A stretch of DNA of 64,000 nucleotides from IMG/VR virus record IMGVR_UViG_3300030202_002990, positions 1-64,000 of that record, one strand, 5' to 3'. Below the pieces are notes generated by a model. That model saw nothing but the letters and a program-made list of their open reading frames with translations. It did not search any database and was not told where the DNA came from. Below are positions 43,998-52,689 of this stretch, piece by piece. This stretch comes from a virus. The position numbers and the translations under genes were made by a program. Every line of letters begins with the position of its first letter. The first letter of the stretch is position 1.

Positions 43998-44256
43998 TTG
44001 TGTCCTCTTCTATGTATTGGTTTAATTCTTCAATTGTTTCTTTGATGGATGTAAATATACTACCGATTTCGTCATCTGATTCAAAATGACCAGTAGAATC
44101 TATCGTTTGAATTTCTTCATAAGTACTAGCTACTCTGTCACTAAAGTCCTCGACCCAAGTTTCTAATAACTCTACCTTGTTAAGTAAGTTCCAAACAACA
44201 TAACTCTCGGTAATAAAAATTACAACCATTAATCCTAAAATAATTTCTAATATCAT
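43981..44256 (-). CDS. Single-TM protein with cytoplasmic helical domain
   Basis: 91 residues. One TM helix (IILGLMVVIFITESYVVW), then 'LETWVEDFSDRVASTYEEIQ' and 'DSTGHFESDDEIG'. I recall similar small proteins upstream of gp55 in T4-like cyanophages. Overlaps both neighbours. Confidence 0.7.
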   Translation of the reverse strand: MILEIILGLMVVIFITESYVVWNLLNKVELLETWVEDFSDRVASTYEEIQTIDSTGHFESDDEIGSIFTSIKETIEELNQYIEEDTNAKKS

Positions 44257-44462
44257 TCTTCCACCACCCCAACAGAAACTTCAACTTCATTAGCTGGTCT
44301 CCATTCACTATCTCCATCATCCCAATCAATATCCTCTACCCATTCAGGTTCATCAATATCACCAGCTTGGAACTTTCTATATTCTTCAGCTTGTTCTTCT
44401 GTTATTTCAACATTAGTCCAAACATCATTTTCTTGTATTGTGTATCTTTGTAAATACGGCAT
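44253..44462 (-). CDS. Small acidic protein
   Basis: 69 residues, Glu/Asp/Trp-rich (VEDIDWDDGDSEWRPANEV). No family recognised. ATGA overlap with the downstream gene and only 1 nt from the HD hydrolase stop. Confidence 0.68.
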   Translation of the reverse strand: MPYLQRYTIQENDVWTNVEITEEQAEEYRKFQAGDIDEPEWVEDIDWDDGDSEWRPANEVEVSVGVVEE

Positions 44463-45248
44463 TTAACTTTCTCCAAAAAGTTCGTCAAACAAATCTTGAT
44501 GTTTAGACTTCTTTTCTTCTTTTTTAGGTTTAGGTTTATCAGTACCCACACTTATGTTCTTGATTTTATCTAACCGAGCTTCCATCTCTTCTTTCTCATC
44601 TTCGTCACCTCGTTTCCATTCATCATATTCAGCTTGTGTAGCCATATGGTCAGCCCAATGTATGATGTATGGCATATGATTTTTTAAGGAACGACTTGCA
44701 TCAAACACTTTCATATAGTAGGTGTTTGCTTCGTCATATAACCCATCAGATACCTTGATAGCAAGAGTTTCTTTCATATTAACCTTAATACCAAAGTGTT
44801 GTAATATAAACAACGCTCTATCCGTTACCCTCATATTATCTATATCTGTGTTGTGTGTAAAAACCTCACCGAGAGTCTTTCTTCTCCAATCATTATCTTG
44901 AGGAATATAATACTCTGAGTTTAAATCTCCAACCTTACCCAAGTCATGGTGCATAGCAGAAAAGATTAATTCTTCATCTGTCCAATCTTTATAACCACCA
45001 ACCTTTTCATATGTCTTGGATACTTCTAATGCTGTTTCAACCACATGAAGAACATGATTAACATAACCACCAGCGTAACAATAATGGTATTCTTCTTTAC
45101 CACTTGCTGGAGCTACAACCATTCTATCTTCAAAGTATTTGTACATCTCCAAGAGTTTTTCCTTTCGGTCACCCTCAAATGTATCTTCTACGAGTTGTAA
45201 CAGCTTTTCCCAATTACCAAGTAATTGTTCTTCTGTTAATTGTTTCAT
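44463..45248 (-). CDS. HD-domain phosphohydrolase
   Basis: 261 residues. His65 in 'GGYVNHVLHVVE' and 'AMHHDLGKVGD' (98-108) form the H...HD metal site, with further His/Asp at 'QHFGIKV' and 'HWADHMATQ'. The C-terminus is a Lys-rich tail. Substrate unknown; nucleotides or phosphate esters are possible. HD proteins of this shape occur in T4-like marine phages. It precedes small coupled genes and gp55. Confidence 0.82.
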   Translation of the reverse strand: MKQLTEEQLLGNWEKLLQLVEDTFEGDRKEKLLEMYKYFEDRMVVAPASGKEEYHYCYAGGYVNHVLHVVETALEVSKTYEKVGGYKDWTDEELIFSAMHHDLGKVGDLNSEYYIPQDNDWRRKTLGEVFTHNTDIDNMRVTDRALFILQHFGIKVNMKETLAIKVSDGLYDEANTYYMKVFDASRSLKNHMPYIIHWADHMATQAEYDEWKRGDEDEKEEMEARLDKIKNISVGTDKPKPKKEEKKSKHQDLFDELFGES

Positions 45249-45467
45249 TTATAACCTTTTTAATTTCTTCTTATCTATAGTCATCTTGTGTTGATAACAA
45301 CCTTCCGTTTGAACTACGGTATATTTTTTACCACCATCAATAACTTCTGTACATTGATATGCCGGTTCGAACTTTCCAATCTGAACATTAGTAGGATACA
45401 CCCAATCACCAACTTCAATTGGTTTATCTGAATATCTGTATGCCTTTTTTCTGCCTCTTTTAGCCAT
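45249..45467 (-). CDS. Small basic protein, possible SH3-like fold
   Basis: 72 residues. 'VGDWVYPTNVQIGKFEPAYQ' and 'GKKYTVVQTEG' suggest a small beta-barrel. Starts with a basic MAKRGRKKAYR. Function unknown. Confidence 0.66.
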   Translation of the reverse strand: MAKRGRKKAYRYSDKPIEVGDWVYPTNVQIGKFEPAYQCTEVIDGGKKYTVVQTEGCYQHKMTIDKKKLKRL

Positions 45468-45481
45468 TTTTGACTCCTTAT

Positions 45482-46030
45482 TTATGATTTATTATTTTGT
45501 ATTAATTGTAAATTGTCTGTCCAATTCATCTTGTAGATATGGACATTTTCATATTTGTATGGTATTACATTTTCTGATTCTAAAATATCCACAACATTGA
45601 CCCACTTTGGATTCATAGTATCTCTTACTTGATATACTCCATCTTTATCTTTTGTTCCCTTGATGTATATAAAATCTCCATAGTCAAATCCACCACCCCA
45701 TCTCTTCAATAGATTTCGTGATAGAGCTACAAACTTGTATTCACTTGCTTTATGAATACGAATCCTTGTTCCATCTGCTGTAACATCAGGTGTATCATCA
45801 CATTGAATAGTATTTGGTTGATACATAGTTACATCTACCTCTACTCCAAACCTATAAAACTCGTGAAGTTCTTTGTGTAGTTTTTGATTCATTACCATTA
45901 ACGAATCACTTGATTGTTTATACATACTTGAATGTTTGGTCATCATACTTGTTGAGATGTACCCATTCATAAAAGTTACAAACACCATCCCCGCAATAGC
46001 TGTAGTTGTACTTATAGTTTTGTTTAACAT
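45482..46030 (-). CDS. Exported 3D/double-psi-barrel domain protein
   Basis: 182 residues. An N-terminal hydrophobic signal (residues 8-28) is followed by a short helix. Then come 'VDVTMYQPNTIQCDDTPDVT', 'YKFVALSRNLLKRWG', 'YGDFIYIKG' and 'GVYQVRDTMNPKWVNVVDIL', the layout of 3D-domain (MltA C-terminal-like) proteins with the Asp residues retained. Such folds act on peptidoglycan, so a lysis or cell-wall role is possible. A TTGACT-type promoter lies upstream. Confidence 0.7.
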   Translation of the reverse strand: MLNKTISTTTAIAGMVFVTFMNGYISTSMMTKHSSMYKQSSDSLMVMNQKLHKELHEFYRFGVEVDVTMYQPNTIQCDDTPDVTADGTRIRIHKASEYKFVALSRNLLKRWGGGFDYGDFIYIKGTKDKDGVYQVRDTMNPKWVNVVDILESENVIPYKYENVHIYKMNWTDNLQLIQNNKS

Positions 46031-46056
46031 ATTATTATACCTCGTTTTGATATTAG

Positions 46057-46085
46057 AAATTACAAAATAAATTCATAAAAGTCAA
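46057..46085 (-). promoter_or_regulatory. Candidate sigma-70-type promoter
   Basis: Minus strand TTGACT, 17-nt spacer, TAATTT; 26 nt before the ATG at 46030, which has its own GAGG site. Confidence 0.5.
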
Positions 46086-46086
46086 G

Positions 46087-47538
46087 CTATTTTTTATAAA
46101 AAATAAAAATAGGCTCATACTTTAAATAAGTTCCATTAACCTTTACCGAGTTTTTGACATTAGATTGGTCAACTCCGACCATTGAAGTCATCAACATTTT
46201 GAGTTTACCTTGATATTCCCCACCGAGGTTTTCGATTATATCGATACTATCTTGTTCAAGATGGTGGTATTTATCTTTACCGATTTTGATATCGGCGATG
46301 TTCCACAATAAATATCTATCATTCCTTAAACTTTGATATGCATTAGTTAATGTAGGTTTAAGGAAGTTGTCTCTCCAATCATCATACTTAGGATATGCCT
46401 TAAATGATTGTTCTTCATCTTCACTATATTGTTCTCTATCAAAGTAAGGTGGTGATGTAAACACCATATCTAACTTACCTTTGTATTGTTGAAAATCAGG
46501 ATGGTTTCCAATGTGTTCACTACCTTCTTGAAAATAGTGAAATGTATTTTTTTCTTCTTCCCAAAAATTATTACTTTCTAAAACCTCATTGTTAAAGAAA
46601 TTAGCAACATATTCATACCTTGATATACCTACCTCATCGATAAAATTATCTGTGTTTGGGTCTGTTCCAATATAATGTATTCTTTTTAATGAAGACATAG
46701 CACCTAATATTCTACCACCCCAACCACTTGATGGGTCGTAGATATTTAATTGTTTGGGTTCGAGTTCATTGATATTAATATGGTCTGTAAATCTTTCATA
46801 CAAATATCTGGCTGTCAATGGTGGAAAGTTTACAGCAGGTTGTCCTAATCCTAATCTAAAAGCTTGTATACCAGCTGGGAATAACTTCAACTTAATTTGT
46901 TTGGGGTTTCTTAAAACATTCCTAACCAAGAATTTATATGTATCACCATCTAATTCTTTTGGTAGATTGGTTTTATGTTTATCATCTAACTTCTCTACTT
47001 CCTCAACTGATAAAGTCTTATACATACTTTCTACAGCGTTATGTTTGTGTTGTACGATAAAGAAGTTTTCAGGTATCTCTTCACCATCTAAGACACACTT
47101 TGACCAATTATACATTGAATCTCTTTTTAATATTCTCAGTATAACTTTTTCAAACTTATGTTTATACTCATCAGTAAACCAATCATAGATACTACCATTC
47201 TGAACACGAGTCTTTAACATCGTGGGAAAGAATTGATTAACACTACTAGCATGTTTATTATAATTCTTAATTACATTTTTATTACCATCATCATCGTGGA
47301 TTAAAAATTTATTGTGAACATCATACTCTCTAAGTTTTTTAAAGTTCTTTTTTATAACTTTGGTATTGGAACCGATAGTTGGTGGAATACCCTTATCATC
47401 CCATTCAGATATAATAAAACTTCTAAGTTTTTCAATCCATTCAGAAGTTTCTTTTTCGTTCATATATAGTAATTCCTCAAAGTTGATGTTTACATCACTT
47501 TCAAGCAAATTACTTCTTTCATAATAGTATTTTTTCAT
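46087..47538 (-). CDS. DNA methyltransferase-like protein (SPPY motif)
   Basis: 483 residues. A helical N-terminal half of 230 residues has no recognised domain. The catalytic part has 'YDPSSGWGGRILGAMS' (267-282; AdoMet-binding) and 'MVFTSPPYFDRE' (358-369; the catalytic S/D/N-PPY motif of N6-adenine or N4-cytosine enzymes). No nuclease gene is adjacent, so it looks like an orphan modifier. Protection from host restriction is a likely role. Confidence 0.75.
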   Translation of the reverse strand: MKKYYYERSNLLESDVNINFEELLYMNEKETSEWIEKLRSFIISEWDDKGIPPTIGSNTKVIKKNFKKLREYDVHNKFLIHDDDGNKNVIKNYNKHASSVNQFFPTMLKTRVQNGSIYDWFTDEYKHKFEKVILRILKRDSMYNWSKCVLDGEEIPENFFIVQHKHNAVESMYKTLSVEEVEKLDDKHKTNLPKELDGDTYKFLVRNVLRNPKQIKLKLFPAGIQAFRLGLGQPAVNFPPLTARYLYERFTDHININELEPKQLNIYDPSSGWGGRILGAMSSLKRIHYIGTDPNTDNFIDEVGISRYEYVANFFNNEVLESNNFWEEEKNTFHYFQEGSEHIGNHPDFQQYKGKLDMVFTSPPYFDREQYSEDEEQSFKAYPKYDDWRDNFLKPTLTNAYQSLRNDRYLLWNIADIKIGKDKYHHLEQDSIDIIENLGGEYQGKLKMLMTSMVGVDQSNVKNSVKVNGTYLKYEPIFIFYKK

Positions 47539-47592
47539 ATATAGAATTTACAACTTTTTATAACCATTTACAAGTGTTTTCTTGCTGTTTTG

Positions 47593-48005
47593 TGGAGGTG
47601 TGGGGATTCGAACCCCAGTCCTGTTTATTATTAATATTAAGTCATTCACAGTTTAGTTAGGTTACTACCCTCTGAGAAGTTACCTACAAACCACCAACTA
47701 TTTTCTTGGATAGCTCCGTATGTTCTTTTATACTCATAACATGAGGAGTTGATGTCTAACTTATTTTATGACCGAGTGTTAGACAACTCAGTAACTTATG
47801 CGTAAGCGTAAGTTGGTTGGTCATTCTGAACAGGAGTGACAAAGTTGTCAAATCCCATTTCAGCATTGGCTAAATGCCAATCAATGTCCAACCCTTCAAG
47901 CGATTTATCGCCATTTGAGTTTCGTTGGGTTTTATTTAAGAGTTTACCCAAACTCTACTGCACTTAAATATCAACCAATACCAGTCGATTTCCAAGTTCA
48001 CCCCC
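47593..48005 (-). ncRNA. ssrA: Transfer-messenger RNA (tmRNA)
   Basis: 413 nt. The 5' end GGGGGTG pairs with CACCTCC at the 3' end. T-arm is TGGGG-TTCGAAT-CCCCA. The 5' region has the tmRNA-type TCGACTGG. A long P2 helix pairs 'TTGATATTTAAG' with 'CTTAATATTAA'. Pseudoknot PK1 is GAGTTT-GGGT-AAACTC (47955-47940) with loop GGGT pairing to ACCC (47930-47927). A 14-nt gap then leads to a resume codon candidate GGC at 47912. That frame runs 38 codons to TAA (47798-47796) and ends TPVQNDQPTYAYA, a hydrophobic Ala-ended tag. A PK2-like stem TGTCTAAC/GTTAGACA follows. CCA is not encoded. The tag start is less certain than the gene. Confidence 0.93.
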
Positions 48006-48015
48006 ATATTAAATA

Positions 48016-48156
48016 TCATTGTTCTTCATCAAAATATTCCGAGAAATCGTCTCCCTCTCCCTCGTATCGTAGGGTTTCGATAAGTTCACGAACTAAATCC
48101 CAATCTTTACTTTCAAGGGCCTGTCTTAAAGCCTCGATTATTTTTTCTACTGACAT
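48016..48156 (-). CDS. 46-aa acidic peptide upstream of tmRNA
   Basis: MSVEKIIEALRQALESKDWD continues to '...GDDFSEYFDEEQ'. Amphipathic helices and an acidic end. AGGAG lies about 10 nt before the ATG. It ends 10 nt before the tmRNA 5' end, so both may come from one transcript. Function unknown. Confidence 0.7.
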   Translation of the reverse strand: MSVEKIIEALRQALESKDWDLVRELIETLRYEGEGDDFSEYFDEEQ

Positions 48157-48188
48157 ATGTGTATCTCCTAATACTTAATGTATAAGTA

Positions 48189-48503
48189 TTATGCCATATA
48201 GTTTTTCTTTATAGAATCAAGCACTTGATTCCAATCTATTGGCTCATCGTTATTCTGTTGTGATTTAATATTTTCCATCGTTTGCTTAAAGTCAAACTTT
48301 GTATTTCTTATATAAAATATCATTAACCACAACCCAAAGGATTGAATTAATGTAATGTTTGGTAATCCAAATATAGTTGGTATCAACCAATTCCACATTA
48401 AATAAAATGGAATACTTGCCACTAATACTATACAAAATAATGTAAGTAATATAAAAACTAAAGCAAGCACATAAGATAATATACTTTTTAAAATGTTACC
48501 CAA
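48189..48503 (-). CDS. Two-TM membrane protein
   Basis: 104 residues. Hydrophobic segments 'YVLALVFILLTLFCIVLVAS' and 'ITLIQSFGLWLMIFYI' are followed by a polar C-terminus with 'EPIDWNQVLDSIKKN'. Overlaps the next upstream gene by 8 nt. No family recognised. Confidence 0.7.
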   Translation of the reverse strand: MGNILKSILSYVLALVFILLTLFCIVLVASIPFYLMWNWLIPTIFGLPNITLIQSFGLWLMIFYIRNTKFDFKQTMENIKSQQNNDEPIDWNQVLDSIKKNYMA

Positions 48504-48741
48504 CTAAAACCTCTTTCTTTGGTTTATCTCTGACATAACCATCGTCTTCAAAATGTTTTTCTAAAACTAATAGGTTCTCTTCTGCTTCTGATAATTTAGA
48601 AGTCCACTCGTTTATCTCATTTAATATCTTTGAGTGTTCCCCTATACCTACTGATTTTTGAAAATACAACTCTAATGTTGCTATTGCTTCATCTTTTTGT
48701 GCTGTCCAATAAGAAACAGCTGCTTTATAAAAATGACTCAT
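48496..48741 (-). CDS. Small helical protein
   Basis: 81 residues, mostly amphipathic helix (EWTSKLSEAEENLLVLEKHF). No family recognised. Located between a membrane protein and a lipoprotein. Confidence 0.66.
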   Translation of the reverse strand: MSHFYKAAVSYWTAQKDEAIATLELYFQKSVGIGEHSKILNEINEWTSKLSEAEENLLVLEKHFEDDGYVRDKPKKEVLVG

Positions 48742-48751
48742 CTTTTACTCC

Positions 48752-49279
48752 CTAATCCATTAAAAATATTTCTTGTGAGTCTATCAATGTAGACTCTATA
48801 CTCCAATATAATTTCATCCAACTACCACTACCCTTATTTTGCATTACTTTTACAGGTGTTAATGTGTTGTAGAAATAACCTAAACTATCAACCATAGAAA
48901 CTTTATCTGTTGTCCATCTCAATGTATCTACATTTACATCCATCGTATCTCTGTTACCAAAGTTATCATACCATATAGCTTTATTTCTTCTGTTTGGTAA
49001 TAATTTGTAATGTCCACTTGAATCATCCTCATCCCAATACATATTACTCCACCAATGAACAACTAATCTATCAACAGGTACACCATCTCCTGATTCTAAA
49101 TGTCCCCATATTGGTGCTGGTGTAATCCATAGATTGTCTTGTATTTCAATTCTATTTACTCTTAACATCGTTACGATTATATTGGCTTCATTTGGTTCTT
49201 CTATTCTATCATCACAAGTAACCGTTAATGTAGTTAATATCAGAACAATCCAAATTATTTTATTCAATTTATTCTCCAA
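48752..49279 (-). CDS. Lipoprotein of unknown function
   Basis: 175 residues. 'IIWIVLILTTLTVTC' then DDR is a lipoprotein signal with the Cys at residue 23. The mature part is beta-rich and has 'RNKAIWYDNFGNRDTMDVN', similar to a segment of the lipoprotein at 19789-20376, so the two are probably distant paralogues. Overlaps the IMP dehydrogenase gene end. Confidence 0.72.
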   Translation of the reverse strand: MENKLNKIIWIVLILTTLTVTCDDRIEEPNEANIIVTMLRVNRIEIQDNLWITPAPIWGHLESGDGVPVDRLVVHWWSNMYWDEDDSSGHYKLLPNRRNKAIWYDNFGNRDTMDVNVDTLRWTTDKVSMVDSLGYFYNTLTPVKVMQNKGSGSWMKLYWSIESTLIDSQEIFLMD

Positions 49280-50465
49280 TCAAATGTGGTCTCGCCTCTA
49301 ATTGTCCTGCACTTGTTACTTCTACAAACTCTACTTTACTATGAAACTCAGAAAGATTGTTAGCACCAACATAACTGAAACTGCTAGAAATTCCATCTTT
49401 AATATCTGATAATATTCTATAGACTTTCCCCTTATACGGTATAACTTTATGATTCCCTTCAACATTCTTATCATTTCCTTTTGAGTCCCTTGAGGCGGAA
49501 CCCCTATACTTTTTAAATAATTTTTCGTTAGGCCATTGTCCTTGTTTTTCTATTTGACCTGGACTTTCTTTGGTGCCCGAAAGTAACGAACCAACCATGA
49601 TGGTGTCAGCTCCACAACCAAGTCCTTTAGCCACATCACCCACATTCCGAATACCACCATCAGCAATGATAGGAATATCCCAATCGTCAGCAACGGAACA
49701 AACATCAATAAGAGTAGTAACCTGAGGTAATCCAACACCAGTCCTGATTCTTGTTTCACATAGTGAGCCGTTACCGATTCCCACTCTGATGGCGTCAGCA
49801 CCCTTTTCAGCCAGAAATCGTGCCCCATCACTTGTTGCGATGTTTCCTGCGACAACCTCGACATTCGATATTTTACTTTTGATTTTCTCAATGGCTTCTC
49901 CTACATTCTTATGATGTCCGTGTGCTACATCAATAAGTAGTACATTACAACCGTTTAAAACTAATTCTTTAGCCCTCTCTAAGTAGTCTCCCTTGACTCC
50001 AATAGCTGCACATAAGGGTCTTTTACTCCAATACTCTTCATCTTTCTTAGCCTCATCTGCAAACCATAGTAATTCTTCTAAATCTTCAAAATCAGATTTT
50101 GTTGGTGGATGGTTCCAAGACATTACACCTCTGTACCAATCTTCATATACTCTATGGTGGTCGGTTCTATCTTCATCCTTGTCGCCTATGTTATACCAAC
50201 TATCCCATTGTCTCCAAACTCTTTTCATTTGTTCGGTTTGTTTTTCAATACTTTGAAATCTATGTATAACACCAACACCGCCTTGGTCTAACATTTCAGA
50301 AGCCATCTTGTATTCTGTAACCGTATCCATAGGAGACGCCACTATTGGTACACTCATTGTTGTGTTTTTTGTAAACCTTGTAGAGAGGTCTATATCTTCA
50401 CGAGATAAAACTTCTGAGTATTTTGGGACGATGTTTACATCATCATATGTTAAATATTTTTTCAA
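49269..50465 (-). CDS. guaB: IMP dehydrogenase / GMP reductase family enzyme
   Basis: 398 residues. '[15 protein letters not shown]' and '[13 protein letters not shown]' open the TIM barrel. The catalytic loop is '[20 protein letters not shown]' (Cys236). '[16 protein letters not shown]' and the flap '[13 protein letters not shown]' follow. The CBS pair present in most bacterial GuaB is replaced by about 60 residues of unrelated charged sequence (85-148). It would divert IMP to XMP for guanine nucleotide supply; a GMP reductase function cannot be fully excluded. The start is TTG, directly after the upstream stop. Confidence 0.85.
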   Translation of the reverse strand: MKKYLTYDDVNIVPKYSEVLSREDIDLSTRFTKNTTMSVPIVASPMDTVTEYKMASEMLDQGGVGVIHRFQSIEKQTEQMKRVWRQWDSWYNIGDKDEDRTDHHRVYEDWYRGVMSWNHPPTKSDFEDLEELLWFADEAKKDEEYWSKRPLCAAIGVKGDYLERAKELVLNGCNVLLIDVAHGHHKNVGEAIEKIKSKISNVEVVAGNIATSDGARFLAEKGADAIRVGIGNGSLCETRIRTGVGLPQVTTLIDVCSVADDWDIPIIADGGIRNVGDVAKGLGCGADTIMVGSLLSGTKESPGQIEKQGQWPNEKLFKKYRGSASRDSKGNDKNVEGNHKVIPYKGKVYRILSDIKDGISSSFSYVGANNLSEFHSKVEFVEVTSAGQLEARPHLIGE

Positions 50466-50690
50466 CTATGCCATTCCTAATTCACTATTTTGGGTGAGTT
50501 TTTCAAAATATAAATCTTCTGCCAGGTCTACCAATTCACTAAATTGGTCACCTGTTAATAATTCTTTTTGACCTTGTAGACTTTGAACATTAAAATGTTC
50601 CATTATAAAATCCACAATGATACTATCGATGGGTGATTTTGATTTAGTTTCTATCTCTTTTACTCCTATTGTCATTAGAGGTTTTTTCAT
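50466..50690 (-). CDS. Hypothetical 74-aa protein
   Basis: The start at 50690 is chosen because GGGAG lies 6 nt upstream; a longer frame lacks this. 'MKKPLMTIGVKEIETKSKSP' leads to helices. Overlaps the basic 55-aa gene and abuts IMP dehydrogenase. No family recognised. Confidence 0.66.
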   Translation of the reverse strand: MKKPLMTIGVKEIETKSKSPIDSIIVDFIMEHFNVQSLQGQKELLTGDQFSELVDLAEDLYFEKLTQNSELGMA

Positions 50691-50811
50691 TCTTTTCTCC
50701 CTTTTTACCGAAAATCTTTTCCCAATTATCGGCATACTTTTTGAGGTTTGTTATTCTATTCTTGTCACCCTTGCCGGCGTTAGAATGTTTTGGTTGTGTT
50801 TTTTTACTCAT
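50644..50811 (-). CDS. Basic 55-aa phage protein
   Basis: MSKKTQPKHSNAGKGDKNRI followed by 'TNLKKYADNWEKIFGKKGEK'. The 'GKGDKNR...NWEKIFG' pattern is familiar from small conserved phage proteins, as I recall. Overlaps the downstream gene by 47 nt in another frame. Confidence 0.7.
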   Translation of the reverse strand: MSKKTQPKHSNAGKGDKNRITNLKKYADNWEKIFGKKGEKNEKTSNDNRSKRDRN

Positions 50812-50815
50812 ATTT

Positions 50816-50932
50816 TTAGAACCATAAAATATACATATAACCTAAACCCATGAGAATAATTATTATTAATTTGAAATACTCCCACATCTCATCACTTCTT
50901 GTAAAAGTTACTTTATTATTTTTTTTATCCAT
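50816..50932 (-). CDS. 38-aa single-TM peptide
   Basis: MDKKNNKVTFTRSDEMWEYF, then 'KLIIIILMGLGYMYILW'. The start overlaps the stop of the next upstream gene (TATGGATAA). Confidence 0.6.
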   Translation of the reverse strand: MDKKNNKVTFTRSDEMWEYFKLIIIILMGLGYMYILWF

Positions 50933-51044
50933 AAAGCTCAAATGAAACCACCCACATGGCTATCATATATCCTAATCCTATTCCAATGAATATACCAATT
51001 ACAATATATTGTATTTTTTCATCATCTGGTATATTTCTAATCAT
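50925..51044 (-). CDS. 39-aa single-TM peptide
   Basis: [20 protein letters not shown] continues 'GIGLGYMIAMWVVSF'. ATGA overlap with the upstream gene and 8-nt overlap with the downstream one. Confidence 0.6.
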   Translation of the reverse strand: MIRNIPDDEKIQYIVIGIFIGIGLGYMIAMWVVSFELYG

Positions 51045-51193
51045 ACATTCCACTTCTTATCATCTTGATATTCTTTTTTCTTGGTTATACCATCATACAA
51101 CCATTTAATATACCATCTTACTCTTGCACCAAGTTCCATATCATTAGGGTATTTATCAACCATATCTCTTATTATTTGTCTTACACTTTTCAT
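51041..51193 (-). CDS. Hypothetical 50-aa protein
   Basis: [20 protein letters not shown] then '[15 protein letters not shown]'. Soluble and basic. The start overlaps the end of the deformylase gene by ATGA. Confidence 0.65.
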   Translation of the reverse strand: MKSVRQIIRDMVDKYPNDMELGARVRWYIKWLYDGITKKKEYQDDKKWNV

Positions 51194-51777
51194 AAGCAAC
51201 ACCTTTTATATTTTTTACCACTACCACAATAACAAGGTTCATTACGACCAATCGATTTTTTTGTTACTATTGGTTTTGGTTTATTCTCTCTATCATGAAT
51301 AGTATTACCCATTAGGTGGTCAATTTCGTGTTGGACACATATAGCCTCTAACAATCTTTGTTCTTGGTCTTGCTTCTTACCGTCTTCTTCCCAAGTTCCT
51401 TTAACTTCTTTACCAGTTTCTACTCCACTAAAATACCATTCACTTTCTTCTTGTTCTGTTTTAATAATTATGTTCTTGTATCTTTTTGTGTGTAAACCTC
51501 GTTTTGGATAACTTAAACAGCCTTCGTAGTAATCTACTTCGTCCCATTGTTCCTTGATTTTTGGGTTAATGAGAACCAAAGGTTCAATAACATTGACAAC
51601 GGCCACTTGTGCATCAATTCCCACTTGATTCGCTGCCAACCCAATACCGTCCCCTCTTTTGTTAAGTATCTGAAATAATTCTGTGGCAATAACTCTTCCT
51701 TCTTCAACCGACACCTCTTTTAATTTTTTATTAATTAAGATATTACTATTTTTTGTACAATCGATTACTTTACGCAT
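51190..51777 (-). CDS. def: Peptide deformylase with C-terminal SEC-C zinc motif
   Basis: 195 residues. All three deformylase motifs are present: GIGLAANQ (44-51), EGCLS (85-89, metal Cys) and HEIDH (150-154, two metal His and the catalytic Glu). A SEC-C motif '[18 protein letters not shown]' (177-194) is appended. It removes the formyl group from nascent proteins. Phage deformylases are known from cyanophages; the SEC-C tail could tether it to ribosomes or SecB-like partners. It overlaps upstream and downstream small genes. Confidence 0.92.
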   Translation of the reverse strand: MRKVIDCTKNSNILINKKLKEVSVEEGRVIATELFQILNKRGDGIGLAANQVGIDAQVAVVNVIEPLVLINPKIKEQWDEVDYYEGCLSYPKRGLHTKRYKNIIIKTEQEESEWYFSGVETGKEVKGTWEEDGKKQDQEQRLLEAICVQHEIDHLMGNTIHDRENKPKPIVTKKSIGRNEPCYCGSGKKYKRCCL

Positions 51778-51877
51778 AACATCCCATATCTACTTCGTCA
51801 ATATATTCAACTTTGTCTTGTTGAGTATTACACGAGTTCATCTGTAAAATAAGTAGTAATATAAAAATATTCTTCAC
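51770..51877 (-). CDS. 35-aa lipoprotein-like peptide (GTG start)
   Basis: [16 protein letters not shown] then [14 protein letters not shown] signal-peptide core with a Cys at residue 16 suits lipidation. GTGA overlap with the upstream stop and 8-nt overlap with deformylase support translation. Confidence 0.52.
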   Translation of the reverse strand: MKNIFILLLILQMNSCNTQQDKVEYIDEVDMGCYA

Positions 51878-52155
51878 TTTTCTTTATAACCTGATGTTTG
51901 GTTTACATCTATTTCCGAAATGTATTGTTTAAATCTACCACACTCATCACAAAAAATTGGTTCAATAGAAATCGTTGATGAGTAATCACGAAGCTTTTGT
52001 TCTATATAACCCTCTATCAATTTCCAATCTTCCTTATTACCTTTCATCATGGATGTGTGATTTTTTGATTCTCCACAACATTTAGTTTTGTTTTCACTAT
52101 CATCGTATTTTGGATTTTTCTTTTTCTCAAAATATGCCCTATCAATTTTTACCAT
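51874..52155 (-). CDS. Cys-containing hypothetical protein
   Basis: 93 residues. KCCGES and 'FCDECGRFKQY' could bind zinc. Otherwise charged and helical. No family recognised. Confidence 0.66.
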   Translation of the reverse strand: MVKIDRAYFEKKKNPKYDDSENKTKCCGESKNHTSMMKGNKEDWKLIEGYIEQKLRDYSSTISIEPIFCDECGRFKQYISEIDVNQTSGYKEK

Positions 52156-52476
52156 TTACTTCCTCAATACATTTTTCATTTTAATTAAACTATAAAATTC
52201 ATATAACTCATTACACATCTGTAGTTCTTTCTTTGTCAAAGTCTTACCATCACCTAACATAAAATCTAACTTAGATACAAACTTTAAATCATCTTTCCAC
52301 TCTGATATAAACTCACCCCAACCTTGAGGTTGTGACATTCGTGGTGGTATGATATAATCAGTACCAGGATTACCAGGATTGGTTGGATATTTGTTATCCT
52401 CTGCCCATACAATCATAGTATGGTTCAAATGTTTTATCTTCTTATGAATTTCTGTCAATCTTCTTTCTTTACCCAA
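52156..52476 (-). CDS. Hypothetical 106-aa protein
   Basis: Starts MGKERRLTEIHKKIKHLNHT and contains 'PGNPGTDYIIPPRMSQPQGW'. Soluble, no recognised motif. Overlaps its upstream neighbour by 22 nt. Confidence 0.66.
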   Translation of the reverse strand: MGKERRLTEIHKKIKHLNHTMIVWAEDNKYPTNPGNPGTDYIIPPRMSQPQGWGEFISEWKDDLKFVSKLDFMLGDGKTLTKKELQMCNELYEFYSLIKMKNVLRK

Positions 52477-52685
52477 ACACCTCTAAGGTATTCTTTTAAC
52501 AATCCGTTTTCTGCCCTTCTACGAGTTTTATAATCCTCAAAGGATTCATTCTCAAGTCTTTTAGGTCCTTGTAAACCAGCTGATATTTGGTATCTTTCTT
52601 CTAAATACAATTCCTTTGTAATGTATTTTTGTCTTTCCTTACCTTCACCTGGTTTTGTAATTGGTTTCATTGGTCTCATTGTCAT
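52455..52685 (-). CDS. Hypothetical 76-aa protein
   Basis: MTMRPMKPITKPGEGKERQK with a Lys/Arg/Glu-rich helical C-terminal half. No recognised motif. Lies 4 nt after the 60-aa membrane gene. Confidence 0.62.
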   Translation of the reverse strand: MTMRPMKPITKPGEGKERQKYITKELYLEERYQISAGLQGPKRLENESFEDYKTRRRAENGLLKEYLRGVWVKKED

Positions 52686-52689
52686 TATG

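Noticed and set aside
47545-47573. TTGTAA-17-TAAATT upstream of the methyltransferase at 47538
   Set aside because: The -35 is weak and the region is AT-rich enough for chance matches.
47915-48178. 87-codon plus-strand ORF
   Set aside because: Overlaps the tmRNA 5' half and the coupled 46-aa minus-strand gene.
49550-49891. 113-codon minus-strand ORF
   Set aside because: Out-of-frame shadow inside the IMP dehydrogenase-like gene.
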